Shown: positions 9,937 to 19,222 of the stretch, in pieces | Layout of the letters: the number at the start of each line of letters is the position of its first letter | Numbering within the stretch: position 1 is the first letter of the stretch | Assembly (NCBI GenBank): GCA_019746975.1 | Contig: JAIERK010000013.1 | Location: 1-64,000, forward strand | DNA from: Candidatus Obscuribacterales bacterium | GTDB lineage: Bacteria; Cyanobacteriota; Vampirovibrionia; Obscuribacterales; Obscuribacteraceae | DNA length: 64,000 nucleotides | Direction: 5' to 3' | The notes under the pieces: generated by a model | Database searches by the model: none | Told to the model about the DNA's origin: nothing | Seen by the model: only the letters and a program-made list of their open reading frames with translations | Made by a program: the position numbers and the translations under genes

Positions 9937-10290
9937 TCTCGTAGGACCTCTTGCCGCTTCGACCGGACTAATAATTGACTATAGATCATCCAGATCACCA
10001 ACGAATCAGCCGCGATGTGTATTTGCAAGAGCTTCCGTCATCAGCTCGAAGGATGAATGAGGCACAAGCAGCTATCAATTAAGCACCACCGGTAGAGAAA
10101 GCTCGCCAAACACTCCACCACACAAGATAGGGATTCCTATGGGAAATCAGTCGAATTGAAGCGGCACCTAAATCCGCCCGGAACGAAACGCAAGGGAAGC
10201 ACATCGCGCTCATGCTTCCGATGGATGTTTGTTTTACTGCTCAGAGACACAATGGGAGCATGGAAGTAATATGTATTGGAGGGAACGTCC
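9937..10290. other. Intergenic stretch between divergent kinase and acyltransferase-like genes
   Basis: 354 bases. It should hold the promoters of both the minus-strand histidine kinase and the plus-strand gene at 10291. I see no RNA gene, no repeat and no convincing reading frame here, only the ribosome site TTGGAGGG just before 10291. Confidence 0.4.
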
Positions 10291-11124
10291 ATGGTTACAC
10301 TGAGCGAACTGCCGGGCAGTCGCATCGAATCAGACTATGAGACGAATCCCACATGTGCATACGAGATCAGGAAAGCGACGCACAATCGTGAGAATGTCCT
10401 TGATTTGCTCGAACTCTTTTGGAGAAAAGCTCGTCAGGCGCACATTGTATGTGATGTGGACATGTCATCAGTGGAGCGACAGCGAGCAAAACTTTTAGCA
10501 TCAAATTATCACCTTACAGTGACAAGTTTTGTGCTTAAAGCCATCTGTATGGCCCAAGTATCGCATCCCATTAGTCGAACTATGCGATTACCCTTCGGAA
10601 GACTGTTTACACTAAACAGCATCGTCGCGGGATTTACAGTCGAGAGGATAGTTAAAGGAGAGCCAGTTGTTTTTTTTGGTAAGATCGAAAATCCACACAA
10701 CAAGCCCCTAATCGAAATTGCGGAGGAATTGAAGCAATACTCAGATGCTCCAATCGAACAGGTGAGCGAGTTGCGTAGACAGCGGCAATTTACCGGATTA
10801 AACTGGTTTTTGCGTCGATTTATATTTGTCCTTGGAATATTTTGTCCGCCTATTAGATTGACTTGCAATTCGGCGACCTTCGGCTTGAGTTCGCTTGGTG
10901 CACTCGGCGTGGAAATGGTTTTGGGGCCTAGTGTTTGCACATCGGTATTCGGACTGGGATTGGTGGAGTCACGTCCGGTCGTCCGCAATGGGAAAATTGA
11001 GATTCGGCCGATAATGACCGTCTCGTTGAATTACGACAACAACATAATGGACAACGAGCAGGCGGTCCGTTTTCTTTCTGATGTTCGTGAACTTTTGGAA
11101 GACGGATTGGACGAGAACGAGTAG
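10291..11124 (+). CDS. Stand-alone 2-oxoacid dehydrogenase E2-like acyltransferase domain, active site degenerate
   Basis: About 277 residues from ATG 10291 (GGAGGG upstream). The protein matches the catalytic domain of dihydrolipoamide acyltransferases (E2) and chloramphenicol-acetyltransferase-like folds from end to end, with ATFGLSSLGALG as the conserved inner strand. It has no lipoyl domain and no E1/E3-binding domain. The family active-site motif near the C-terminus (H-R-x3-D-G) reads SLNYDNNIMDNEQAVRFL here. The catalytic histidine is replaced by Asn and the final Gly by Asn, so transacylation by the standard mechanism is unlikely. No E1 or E3 genes are near. Confidence 0.82.
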   Translation: MVTLSELPGSRIESDYETNPTCAYEIRKATHNRENVLDLLELFWRKARQAHIVCDVDMSSVERQRAKLLASNYHLTVTSFVLKAICMAQVSHPISRTMRLPFGRLFTLNSIVAGFTVERIVKGEPVVFFGKIENPHNKPLIEIAEELKQYSDAPIEQVSELRRQRQFTGLNWFLRRFIFVLGIFCPPIRLTCNSATFGLSSLGALGVEMVLGPSVCTSVFGLGLVESRPVVRNGKIEIRPIMTVSLNYDNNIMDNEQAVRFLSDVRELLEDGLDENE

Positions 11125-11242
11125 TGCAAAATCGAGACCATTCTAAAGGATGAGACAGAACTTGTTTGAAAAGCACATAATTAGACTCCGCAAGTCTCGC
11201 TGGTTTCGCTAATAAAAGGGTCAATTACAAACGATTACAGGA

Positions 11243-11452
11243 ATGCTGCTCGTCAATCTAGATCCGTCATATGTGGGCTTCGTCGCCGAGAATCAATCGA
11301 AATGGCGCCACTTATCCAAAGAAGAGTTGACCCGCTTCCTCGTGGAGATGGAGGCGGCCAAGCCGGGTCATCGCTTGCCGCAAGACTACCAGGTTCGCTT
11401 GCCCGGCAGTTATTCCGTTGCCAAACTTACAAAATTTGGTCTGCTGAGCTAA
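11243..11452 (+). CDS. Small hypothetical protein
   Basis: 69 residues, ATG with ACAGGA just upstream. It contains a short amphipathic helix (KEELTRFLVEMEAA) and a basic, proline-containing second half. I do not recognise a family. It converges with the decayed permease on the other strand, overlapping its end by four bases. It may be a genuine small gene or a chance frame. Confidence 0.4.
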   Translation: MLLVNLDPSYVGFVAENQSKWRHLSKEELTRFLVEMEAAKPGHRLPQDYQVRLPGSYSVAKLTKFGLLS

Positions 11453-11925
11453 TGCAAGAGCGCATGATCTAACCATCGCGAGAACGAGGCCGTTCTGTCG
11501 AGCAACCAGTACCCAGCCATCTGTCCCGTCGGGAGATCCTCATCAACCGAGAATTTAACCTTTTTACGCTCAGTCAGATAGATTAGAAAGAAGCCTAAAA
11601 TGGCAAGCTGATTGATCCAATACCATAAATCGTTTAAGCCCGCGCCTTGCAAAATAATGCCACGCTGAATCTGAAGACAGTACGTCAATGGAATCAGGTA
11701 GTCAAGCCAGTTCAGAAACAGTGGCATAGACTCTCGGGGAAGATAAAACCGGATAACAACACGGAAGGAATCAAAACAAACGAGGCAAGATGCATGGCCT
11801 GCTCTTGCGATTTTGCAGGCGTGGAGATCAAAATTCCGATTGAATGCTAAACAAACACAAAAACGGCAACGCAAAGCTCGAACAAGAAGATGCTGCCGTT
11901 AATAGATTAGATGAAATCGAGTGTC
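11449..11925 (-). pseudogene. Decayed ABC-2 type transporter permease (C-terminal remnant)
   Basis: Read on the minus strand, the remnant begins near 11925 immediately beyond the end of the response-regulator gene and runs to a stop at 11449. Translation across two frames gives the conserved ABC-2/YhhJ C-terminus: a TM helix ending FELCVAVFVFV, then GILISTPAKSQEQAMHLASF, PSVLLSGFIFP, ESMPLFLNWLDYLIPLTY and IQRGIILQGAGLNDLW, then a last hydrophobic helix. It is broken by a stop at 11847-11849, another at 11907-11909, and a one-base frameshift near 11741, between FIFP and ESMP. The N-terminal half and the ATPase partner are absent. Confidence 0.8.
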
Positions 11926-11934
11926 GCGCTGAGC

Positions 11935-12651
11935 CTACTGCATCTCACCCGAATCCCCAATGTTGCTATCGGAAGCGGAGAGAATGTGCAGTTTGTATCC
12001 GAATCCAGGTTCTGCGACGATTGTTGTCTGGCAACCATATGAATCCAGTTTTACTCGAAGACGAGAAATAGAGACCCTGACTGCTTGATCGGTAACCGCA
12101 TTATCGGACTTCCAAATGCGGTTTATTAGTGAATCCGTGTTGAAACACTTTTCCGGGTTTCGAATGAAAAAATCGAGGAGCGCAAATTCCTTCGACGTCA
12201 ATTTGAGTTTTTGTTCTTTGTGAAAAACGGCATTCTTCGCCAGATCAAGCGTTAAAGAACCATATTCATATTCGGTCTTGCTTACCTGTACTTGTCTGCC
12301 TAACAGTGACCGAACTCGCAGTAGTAGCTCCTTCGGATGGAACGGTTTTGTCAGATAATCATCAGCGCCGGACATGAAACCCTTCTCTTTCTCTTCAATA
12401 GCCCCTTTCGCTGTCAGCAGCAGGATGGGTGTTTGCCCGTTAGCATCTCTAAATTCTTTGCAGATCTCTGGACCGCTCTTGCCTGGCATTTGCCAGTCCA
12501 TAATTACTACGTCGTAAGTAGTCGTGCGAAGAAGCATGGATGCGGCGGCTCCATCTGCAACCGTTTCCACTGTGAATCCCTGGGTAGTTAGCCAGTCCGC
12601 CACATTGCGCAGCAGTTTTTCATCATCATCGGCATAAAGAAGTTTCGGCAT
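11935..12651 (-). CDS. OmpR/PhoB-type response regulator
   Basis: 238 residues. The receiver domain (1-120) has acidic pocket residues DDD 8-10, phosphoacceptor D52 (VVIMDWQMPG), and K102 in KPF. A winged-helix DNA-binding domain (about 130-225) contains SRLRVKL and the GFGYKL hairpin. It is divergent from the histidine kinase at 12909, with 257 bases between, and the pair probably forms a two-component system. The gene's 3' end abuts a decayed ABC-2 permease. Confidence 0.94.
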   Translation of the reverse strand: MPKLLYADDDEKLLRNVADWLTTQGFTVETVADGAAASMLLRTTTYDVVIMDWQMPGKSGPEICKEFRDANGQTPILLLTAKGAIEEKEKGFMSGADDYLTKPFHPKELLLRVRSLLGRQVQVSKTEYEYGSLTLDLAKNAVFHKEQKLKLTSKEFALLDFFIRNPEKCFNTDSLINRIWKSDNAVTDQAVRVSISRLRVKLDSYGCQTTIVAEPGFGYKLHILSASDSNIGDSGEMQ

Positions 12652-12908
12652 TCAAAGGTCGTCTCCTGCGCCGAATATACCTCAAATTCCGAGTAAAGAA
12701 ACTGTGTCATCGAGAATAAGGCGATGCTTGTAGTGCCACGTGGCGACGTACCTCACGCCATTTGTGCGGAGCGGGCACCTGCTATATACGATGCCCTCGA
12801 GTGACCGTACATGGAACCAACTTTGACCAATAAAGAGAATTGGGGTTTATGATAAGTTGTGCGGGTAAAGCCATCGGCAGTTGAATCTTTTATACGACGC
12901 GAAAATCT

Positions 12909-14363
12909 ATGAGCCGGAAGAAAGTAAATAGCAAGAGTCTGTCATTGCAGCAGAAGCTAAGGCTACTAGTAGCGCTTCCACTGTTGTTCTTATTTGTTTT
13001 CGTCATCTCTCTGACGGCTCTTCTAATAGTTGCGCAGACGGACGTAGAGCGCGTTGAACGAGCGAAGGAAACGCAGTTGGCCGGCAACGATATCGTGCAA
13101 GGCATGTATAAGATGGTGTCAATGGCTTATCTTTATTCTCAAAAAGGTGACGCGACCGTCCTTTCCGAGTACTTATCCAGTAAAAAATCAGTGAAACCGC
13201 AATTGAAAAGACTGCGCGCTGTGTGTGCCACCAATGTCAGTGCAAAGCAATCGGCAGAGCGAGTCAGCGTCCTGTTGAACAGATTGGTCGATACGCTCGA
13301 CGAACTGACGGACGCCTCCAAGTCTGGTTTCGTTGGATACGCGACGGCTTTATCCTCTTCAGTAATTACCTGTCGTTTGATCATGCAAGAGTGTGCCAAG
13401 ATTGCGGAAGTTCAAAGACAGATTCATCCGCAGCCAACCACCAATACCGATTGGCAGCGAATTATTTTTATTGTGTTGGCGGTTGGTCTTCTCTCGTGCG
13501 TTGTGGTATCAGTTGGTGCTTTGCGTTTTGTTCATCTCGATATCTTGCAACGTCTGTCTTTGATTATGCGCAATACTGAGTCTCTCGGTCGACGAGAACC
13601 TCTTACGGAATCCGTCGGTGGTTCGGATGAAATCGCAGATCTGGATCAATTTATTTATTCGACTGATGATTCGTTGCGTCAACTGGAGCGCACTCGACAG
13701 GAGTTTGTTTCCATGCTTACGCATGATATGCGAGTGCCGCTTACACAAATTCAGTTTTCTGTTGGCCTATTAGCCGAAGGAGCGTATGAAGATAATCCTG
13801 CAAAGCGGCAGGACATGCTGGTTACACTAGTTCCTGAGATTGGCCGCCTGAATCGGATGATAGATGATCTTTTGACTGCAAACAAACTAGATGCTGAACC
13901 ATTGAAGTTGAATTTAGAAACATTGTCCGCCAGAGAACTGTTGAATCAGGTTTGCGAAGCGATGCAGATTGAGGCTTCGAGCCGAGAACGGAGTGTCAAA
14001 GTTACGGCCGACGACAGTAAAGTGTTGGCGGATCAATTTCAGCTCAGTAGAGTACTTACAAATTTATGCGCGAATGCTCTAAGATACACTCCAGCCAATA
14101 GCGTTGTAGAACTGCGATGCCGAGCCGAGGACGAACACGTTGTCCTGGAAGTTATAGATGAAGGACCGGGAGTACCCGACGAATTGGCACCACACTTGTT
14201 CGAGCGCTATCGTCAAGGCTCGGAAGAGCAAGACCGCTCCGGCTTCGGTCTTGGCCTGTATATCGCCAAGTCGATAGTCGAAGCGCATGACGGAGAGATC
14301 GGTTTTCAGAATCGACTAGACCGAGGTTGTGTGTTTTTTGTAACGCTAAAGGCTCACTCCTGA
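12909..14363 (+). CDS. Membrane sensor histidine kinase, partner of the divergent response regulator
   Basis: 484 residues. TM1 is near 19-43 and TM2 near 184-207, flanking an extracytoplasmic helical sensor of about 140 residues. A HAMP-like linker covers 208-262. HisKA carries H272 in FVSMLTHDMRVPL. The HATPase domain has LTNLCANALRYTP, DEGPGVP, and GFGLGLYIAKSIVEAHDG. The sensor has no recognisable fold beyond four-helix character. It was probably acquired or kept together with the regulator at 11935-12651, across a shared promoter region. Confidence 0.93.
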   Translation: MSRKKVNSKSLSLQQKLRLLVALPLLFLFVFVISLTALLIVAQTDVERVERAKETQLAGNDIVQGMYKMVSMAYLYSQKGDATVLSEYLSSKKSVKPQLKRLRAVCATNVSAKQSAERVSVLLNRLVDTLDELTDASKSGFVGYATALSSSVITCRLIMQECAKIAEVQRQIHPQPTTNTDWQRIIFIVLAVGLLSCVVVSVGALRFVHLDILQRLSLIMRNTESLGRREPLTESVGGSDEIADLDQFIYSTDDSLRQLERTRQEFVSMLTHDMRVPLTQIQFSVGLLAEGAYEDNPAKRQDMLVTLVPEIGRLNRMIDDLLTANKLDAEPLKLNLETLSARELLNQVCEAMQIEASSRERSVKVTADDSKVLADQFQLSRVLTNLCANALRYTPANSVVELRCRAEDEHVVLEVIDEGPGVPDELAPHLFERYRQGSEEQDRSGFGLGLYIAKSIVEAHDGEIGFQNRLDRGCVFFVTLKAHS

Positions 14364-14367
14364 GCCT
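14350..14367 (+). terminator. Small hairpin at the stop codon of the histidine kinase
   Basis: AGGCTCA and TGAGCCT pair across a four-base loop, and the stop codon lies in the right arm. A T-rich run is lacking, so this is a weak terminator candidate. Confidence 0.3.
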
Positions 14368-14526
14368 CTTCGGCGAGATGTTCGAATCGAATTCAGGCAC
14401 TAGTTAATTTGGCGAATTCAGAAACGTGCCACTTTTTGTGAGGCGTTTGTGAATCCGCCCCACTTATGCTTGCAGCGTTCGAAACCCACGCGACTGTTTT
14501 ATCCTGAACTAGAAGGAGTTCCTTTT

Positions 14527-16176
14527 ATGCTAGATCCGAGAAATGATAATGCTCCTCCAAGCAAAAGTTTGACTTTTTCCTTGTCCGACGCAGTAGCTTC
14601 ACGATTTCTTGATGACTTCTACAGTCAGCAACCCGACCCTGAATCGATTCAAGATGCTGCATCTGCGGCTACTGCTAGCTCGGATGCCACACCACCTACT
14701 CCCGGATCTTCCGATTCAAGTGTTTTCGTTCCACCTCTTCCAGGAAGCTCCGATGCGGCCGCTCCTAGCACTTCAGGAAAAAAACCTTTTGTTCCACCTA
14801 CACCGGGTACGTCTGACCCGGACGGATGGCAAGTTGGGCGTGGCAGCGTTAAACCCGGAGATTATCTAGATGTTGATGCATCGACGCTGTTTAAAAAACC
14901 GACTTCAGAAAAAGCAGTGCAGGTTCGCATTGATGAACTTCGCAAGCTCATGCAAAATGATCCGGAGCTGAAACAAGCGTATTCAGACAAACTGCAAGCT
15001 TTGCAAAAACCTCCGAGCAAATTGACGGATACTGACTACCTGAAGCTAAAAGAAGGTGCCAAAAAATTCTTGGGATCTGAGAAAAAAGTTCCAGGTTTCA
15101 ATGACAAACTAGATTTGCAAGACATTCCGTTAGACCAGGAAAAAAAGGGACGCGAACGTGAACAACTAACGGACGCCCAAATAGCTAAGATGAAAGCATC
15201 GGCGAATAAATTTCCACTTTCGGAGAAGGTGATACCATCGTCCGCAGGCAAACTAGACATGCAAGACGTACCGAAACAGAAAGAAATCGATAAGACTTCG
15301 GAGCTAACCAATATCAAGAAAGACAAAATCGTTGGCGGTCAACATGGCGATGGCAACATTCAGCAAAAGCCTCTCAAAAAGCCAGCTCCGGTAAAAGATC
15401 TACAAGATGAACCCGCTCAGGTGAATGGTGAAGACGAAGCGATTCGAGAATTCGAAATGAGCGGTCAGCCCTCAGGGAAAAAGCCAGTGACTTTGCCTGA
15501 AGAAGACTCGACTATTCAACCCAAGCCTCTCAAGAAGCCAGCCCCGATCAAAGACGTGCAGGAAACTCCTCAGACGAATGCAGAAGATGATGCAATAAGA
15601 GAATTCGAATTGAGCCGTTCTCCTTCGAGCTCAAGCGATTCTGGAGATAACGACGCGGAGTCCGCTGATGAGGCTGAAGGAGAATCTGAAGAAAGCGAAT
15701 TTTTCACATCCATTGAAATTGCGGAAGCCGAATCAGAGAACGAGAATCCCGCACCAGCAGTTGATAACTTTAATATCAATGATCTTGGACCAAAATCCGA
15801 GGATCTGACGGCGGTGAGAAACGAGCAAAAGAATTTCGTTGCACGCACCAATGACGGTAGCAATATCGAAGTGCGTCGAGACGGAACTTGCATACTGACC
15901 TCCGCTGAAGGGCGAACAAAAGTCACTCCTGATGGAGTTGTAACAATCACAGCGAATGGTACAGAGCAACACTTTCACTTCGACAATGCCAGTCGAATCA
16001 GAGTAAATCCAGATGGTTCTCGAACTCATTACTTCCGTGAAGGAACGACAGTCACTGAATTGAGGCAGGGCGGCGAGCCTAGCGGTCTTACTGTCAGACA
16101 ACCGAAAGGTACGGCAGTTCGCACAGATTACAATCTTCCATCCCAGCTCCGATACTCTCCATCGACAGAAAAATAA
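14527..16176 (+). CDS. Low-complexity repeat protein with Pro/Ser, Lys/Asp repeats and a beta-repeat C-terminus
   Basis: About 549 residues from ATG 14527 (AGAAGGAG upstream). It has no signal peptide, membrane span or known enzyme domain. Layout: an N-terminal disordered part with three variants of PPTPGSSD; two copies of a roughly 50-residue Lys-rich unit around KFLGSEKKVPG and KFPLSEKVIPS, each ending KLDxQDxP; two 34-35-residue copies of IQxKPLKKPAPxKD...DDAIREFExS (DNA 15358-15462 and 15514-15615); an acidic Ser/Glu stretch; and a C-terminal set of short beta units (IEVRRDGTCILTSAEG, RIRVNPDGSRTHYF). I read it as a modular scaffold or surface-associated protein. Function unknown. Confidence 0.75.
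   Translation: MLDPRNDNAPPSKSLTFSLSDAVASRFLDDFYSQQPDPESIQDAASAATASSDATPPTPGSSDSSVFVPPLPGSSDAAAPSTSGKKPFVPPTPGTSDPDGWQVGRGSVKPGDYLDVDASTLFKKPTSEKAVQVRIDELRKLMQNDPELKQAYSDKLQALQKPPSKLTDTDYLKLKEGAKKFLGSEKKVPGFNDKLDLQDIPLDQEKKGREREQLTDAQIAKMKASANKFPLSEKVIPSSAGKLDMQDVPKQKEIDKTSELTNIKKDKIVGGQHGDGNIQQKPLKKPAPVKDLQDEPAQVNGEDEAIREFEMSGQPSGKKPVTLPEEDSTIQPKPLKKPAPIKDVQETPQTNAEDDAIREFELSRSPSSSSDSGDNDAESADEAEGESEESEFFTSIEIAEAESENENPAPAVDNFNINDLGPKSEDLTAVRNEQKNFVARTNDGSNIEVRRDGTCILTSAEGRTKVTPDGVVTITANGTEQHFHFDNASRIRVNPDGSRTHYFREGTTVTELRQGGEPSGLTVRQPKGTAVRTDYNLPSQLRYSPSTEK
15358..15615 (+). repeat. Two in-frame copies of a ~104-bp coding repeat
   Basis: Copy 1 is 15358-15462 and copy 2 is 15514-15615, separated by 51 bases. 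They encode the same Lys-Pro then acidic segment. The copies have diverged at third positions, so the duplication is old and kept under protein-level constraint. Confidence 0.75.
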
Positions 16177-16200
16177 CTAGCTCGAGAGTAACCTGCGTGT

Positions 16201-16247
16201 CAAAGGGAAAGAGCAGACTTGTCGGAAGACGAGTTTGCTCTCCTTTG
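16201..16247 (+). terminator. Strong hairpin with GGAA tetraloop
   Basis: A 14-bp stem (16210-16223 with 16228-16241, two G-U pairs) closes on a GGAA loop. An outer CAAAGG/CCTTTG stem adds six pairs, with a three-base bulge. It lies between the repeat protein and the TPR gene and is best read as a transcription terminator, although the following T-tract is short. Confidence 0.65.
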
Positions 16248-16290
16248 ATTGTTGACTTATGCTATTTCCAGTCGAGGACAATAGTAATAA

Positions 16291-17628
16291 ATGGATAGCC
16301 CTAACCTGCTCAAGAAGATAGTTCGTTCTATCATTTTTGTCTCAACAACAATAATTCTGCCGATTCAATGGTGCATACCTGCAGGCGCAATACCGCCGCC
16401 GGAGATGATACAGGTCAGAAGAACTGGTAATTGGCTTGGAATCCGAGCAACCGCCAATCGGCTTCTGGCGCGAGATCCCGGCAACCAGTATTGTCTCGAA
16501 TGTCTGGTTGAGGCTAGCATTCAACTAAAGCGTTACGATGAAGCAAGAGCTGTTTTGATTCGGCTGAGAAAGGACCACGCCAACCCGCAACCATATTTAT
16601 GGGCGCTTCTGGAATCCATGTTGGGCAATTACAAGGAGGCCGATAAATACGTCGAAGCGATGCTCACCTCTGGACCTCCTAGTAAAATTCAATTGCAGTT
16701 GTCCGAAAAAATTGCATACAAGGTTGACCGAGATCGCTGGATGCAACTTTGTGTGAAACACTACAAATTACATCACGCTTCATGGTATTTCTCCGGGGGC
16801 AACTCAGGAGACCACGACATCGCTCTCCGTGAAGTAATGGCTTTAGCAAAGGATCGAAAACATGGTCCGGAAAATTCGAATGAGTTCTTCATTGCACTTA
16901 TCACACCGGTTCCAAAAACAAAATTGACTCCTTCTGAGAAGCTTTTGGTGGCAAGAGCACATGTGCATCTGGGTAATGAAGAGTCTGCTCTGGAGTGGTG
17001 CGATTCAGTTGCTCTTACCAATCCACAAGAGACGCTAAGCGTAATATCTGGCCTGGCAGGTCTAAATTTCAAGTCGCACTCTAAATTCAGGAAACTGTTG
17101 GAGAAAATGGAAGCTGTTTGTAGTAATGACCACGAGTATTGGTACATTCGAAGCGTCCAATCCTGGAAAGAGGGACGTGCGGAAGACGCTTTGCAGTATT
17201 GTGAACGCAGTTTGGCGTTGAGTTCAAACGAAAAGTCCCTCTGGCTACGCTTTAGTATTGATCGCCAGGAGGCATCGGTGCGAAAGAGCACTGAGGCTCG
17301 GAGTCGGCTTTTGCCCGATTTACAGCCACTGGTGCAAAAATACCCTTCAGTCCAAAGTTACTCTCAGAGAGCTATAGTCCTTCATGAATTTGGCCGACTT
17401 GAAGAAGAGATATCGGATCTCACTCACCTGATCTCGATGCTACCTTCCGGTCCCGAAAATCTAGACAAGCGTTTGCACAAAGCAGAAGTCGAATATACTT
17501 TGGGTGACTTAAGAGCTGCTAAGAAAACGACCATATTAGTATTGCAAGTGCAGCCGGACAACGCTCGCGCCAAGGTCTTAATGGACAAGATTGGGAAAGA
17601 GATGAAACGCGCTTCTATGCAAGACTAG
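16291..17628 (+). CDS. Secreted TPR-repeat protein
   Basis: 445 residues. The N-terminus has a positively charged start, a hydrophobic core (IIFVSTTIILPIQWC) and an AGA cleavage site, a typical Sec signal. The remainder is helical, with degenerate tetratricopeptide units such as LLARDPGNQYCLECLVEASIQ, EDALQYCERSLAL and LGDLRAAKKTTILVLQVQPD near the end. It probably serves as a periplasmic protein-interaction scaffold. No enzymatic motif. It converges with the acidic protein at 17641, 12 bases apart. Confidence 0.75.
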   Translation: MDSPNLLKKIVRSIIFVSTTIILPIQWCIPAGAIPPPEMIQVRRTGNWLGIRATANRLLARDPGNQYCLECLVEASIQLKRYDEARAVLIRLRKDHANPQPYLWALLESMLGNYKEADKYVEAMLTSGPPSKIQLQLSEKIAYKVDRDRWMQLCVKHYKLHHASWYFSGGNSGDHDIALREVMALAKDRKHGPENSNEFFIALITPVPKTKLTPSEKLLVARAHVHLGNEESALEWCDSVALTNPQETLSVISGLAGLNFKSHSKFRKLLEKMEAVCSNDHEYWYIRSVQSWKEGRAEDALQYCERSLALSSNEKSLWLRFSIDRQEASVRKSTEARSRLLPDLQPLVQKYPSVQSYSQRAIVLHEFGRLEEEISDLTHLISMLPSGPENLDKRLHKAEVEYTLGDLRAAKKTTILVLQVQPDNARAKVLMDKIGKEMKRASMQD

Positions 17629-17640
17629 TGTTCTCTTTCA

Positions 17641-18123
17641 TCAGGCTGCGCAGAAGCTGGACTCGGGTGTAGACGTAGTAAACTCTTTAAACGCGATTCC
17701 GTTGACTGTCAGAGTGGTGCCGATAGTGTCGTAAAGTCCGTTCCATGCTTCCTTCGTGCAGTCCGTCGCAATTATTACTAGCATTGTTTTCCCTTCGCCG
17801 ATTGCCTCGAAATTGAATTGAATGCCATCTGGCAGGGTTACTGGAACGGCAGACAGGACCGTGTCACAGAAACGGATTGTCTCGCAGAGGCCTAGTTCTA
17901 AGACCATTTCAAGTGCCGACAGGTGGGGTAGGTTCTGGGTTTCTTCTTGAAGTGCACTCTGGTGCTTAATGAGCACATCGTTGTCGATCATGCTCATTAG
18001 AGATGATTCGTCTGTCTCCGGGGCGAAGCAAATTTCTTCGCCGGACTGGGGTCCTGTGTCCTCAGTTGAGTATTGGGATTCAAGATCCAACTGTTGCCCG
18101 CGATCAGTAGTATCCTGCTTCAT
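17641..18123 (-). CDS. Hypothetical acidic protein
   Basis: 160 residues, ATG 18123 with GGAGG eight bases upstream. The first 70 residues are acidic and probably disordered. The second half is a small alpha/beta domain (TLPDGIQFNFEAIGEGKTMLVIIATDC is its core, residues split by conserved Gly). I do not recognise a family. It is preceded, on the same strand, by the amidohydrolase, 91 bases away. Confidence 0.6.
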   Translation of the reverse strand: MKQDTTDRGQQLDLESQYSTEDTGPQSGEEICFAPETDESSLMSMIDNDVLIKHQSALQEETQNLPHLSALEMVLELGLCETIRFCDTVLSAVPVTLPDGIQFNFEAIGEGKTMLVIIATDCTKEAWNGLYDTIGTTLTVNGIAFKEFTTSTPESSFCAA

Positions 18124-18214
18124 CTGCCATCCTCCGCAACGCTGTTTGACTATAAAAGTTTTTGCGTGACGGAGTTCGGACTGAAGTGTGACAAATTCAT
18201 GACGTCATGCCGAG

Positions 18215-19222
18215 TCAGACCGCGTGCTCTCGAGGTGGAGCGCTTTTAGCATCTTCATTTGTCCATGCCAAACCCAATAGCTGTTCTGCGTTTTTGAATG
18301 CTACCTGTTCGAACTCTCTTTCGGTCAGTGCTCGGCGAACCTCTGCGAGTGCCTGCCACTGTTGAAAAAGCGGAAAGTCCGATCCGAAGAGGATTCGCTC
18401 ACTGCCCACGTTATCGACCGCTCTTCTTATTATGCGAGCTGGTTGCCACGACGTTTCAAGATATACGTTCGGGTACTTTTTCGCGATGCCTATTGCCTTT
18501 CGCCAGGATTCCCAGCCCATGTGCATGAGGATAAATTTGCACTTTGGAAAATCGCGGATGAGTGGAGCAATCACGGAGAGCTCGCTGCACGCCTCCTGAT
18601 CTGTTATTCGTTCGATTGGAATATCGCCAGTGTGGATAGCGACAGGGAGACCGAAATCGCTGGCTAATGCGACGAATTCCTTTGTATCTTCGTATAGGTC
18701 GTCTGAATGATAGCCCCCCACCATTGGATGAATTTTGATACCGCTTATTGCTTTAGACTGTACGAATGGAAGAAGATAACCAACCGGATCCGGCTCTGCA
18801 TGAGCAACGGAGCCAAACACAAAAAATCGTTCTCGAAATTCGGCGGTTTGATCGATAATTTCCTGAGTGGTGGTCAGTGGCTCGAGCGAGTGGATTACCG
18901 CTCTCTTGATGCCGAGTTTGTCCATACTGTGGATTAACCGATCGAAGCCGTGTCTCTTAAACAGACGCAGTGCTTCCATGAGAAACAATTCTCCGCAGTG
19001 CGAGTAGATCAGTCTGCTTATCTTGTCGTTGAAATGCATAGCTACATGTCGACAAATCTGGTCATGTATCCCTTCTGTCAGGTCTGCGATTGGCTCGACT
19101 ATCGGGACCATGTGCTTGAAGAATTGTGATTGTCGAGTATGGGGAAAGACCTTTTCGATGCCGGCTAGCGACATCAAATGCGTGTGGAAATCGATAACAT
19201 CGAGTTGCGCTGGGTGGGCCAT
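18215..19222 (-). CDS. Metal-dependent amidohydrolase (amidohydrolase-2 / ACMSD-like family)
   Basis: 335 residues with a TIM-barrel hydrolase or decarboxylase pattern. The N-terminal metal motif is DFHTHL, followed by IKIHPMVGG, the metal-site strand VAIHTGD, FILMHMG, and the C-terminal acidic residue in LFGSDFP. Members act on aromatic ring-cleavage products (alpha-amino-beta-carboxymuconate semialdehyde or resorcylate decarboxylases) or hydrolyse amides. The nearby FAD hydroxylase on the same strand makes a role in catabolism of an aromatic compound plausible but unproven. GGAAG precedes ATG 19222. Confidence 0.85.
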   Translation of the reverse strand: MAHPAQLDVIDFHTHLMSLAGIEKVFPHTRQSQFFKHMVPIVEPIADLTEGIHDQICRHVAMHFNDKISRLIYSHCGELFLMEALRLFKRHGFDRLIHSMDKLGIKRAVIHSLEPLTTTQEIIDQTAEFRERFFVFGSVAHAEPDPVGYLLPFVQSKAISGIKIHPMVGGYHSDDLYEDTKEFVALASDFGLPVAIHTGDIPIERITDQEACSELSVIAPLIRDFPKCKFILMHMGWESWRKAIGIAKKYPNVYLETSWQPARIIRRAVDNVGSERILFGSDFPLFQQWQALAEVRRALTEREFEQVAFKNAEQLLGLAWTNEDAKSAPPREHAV

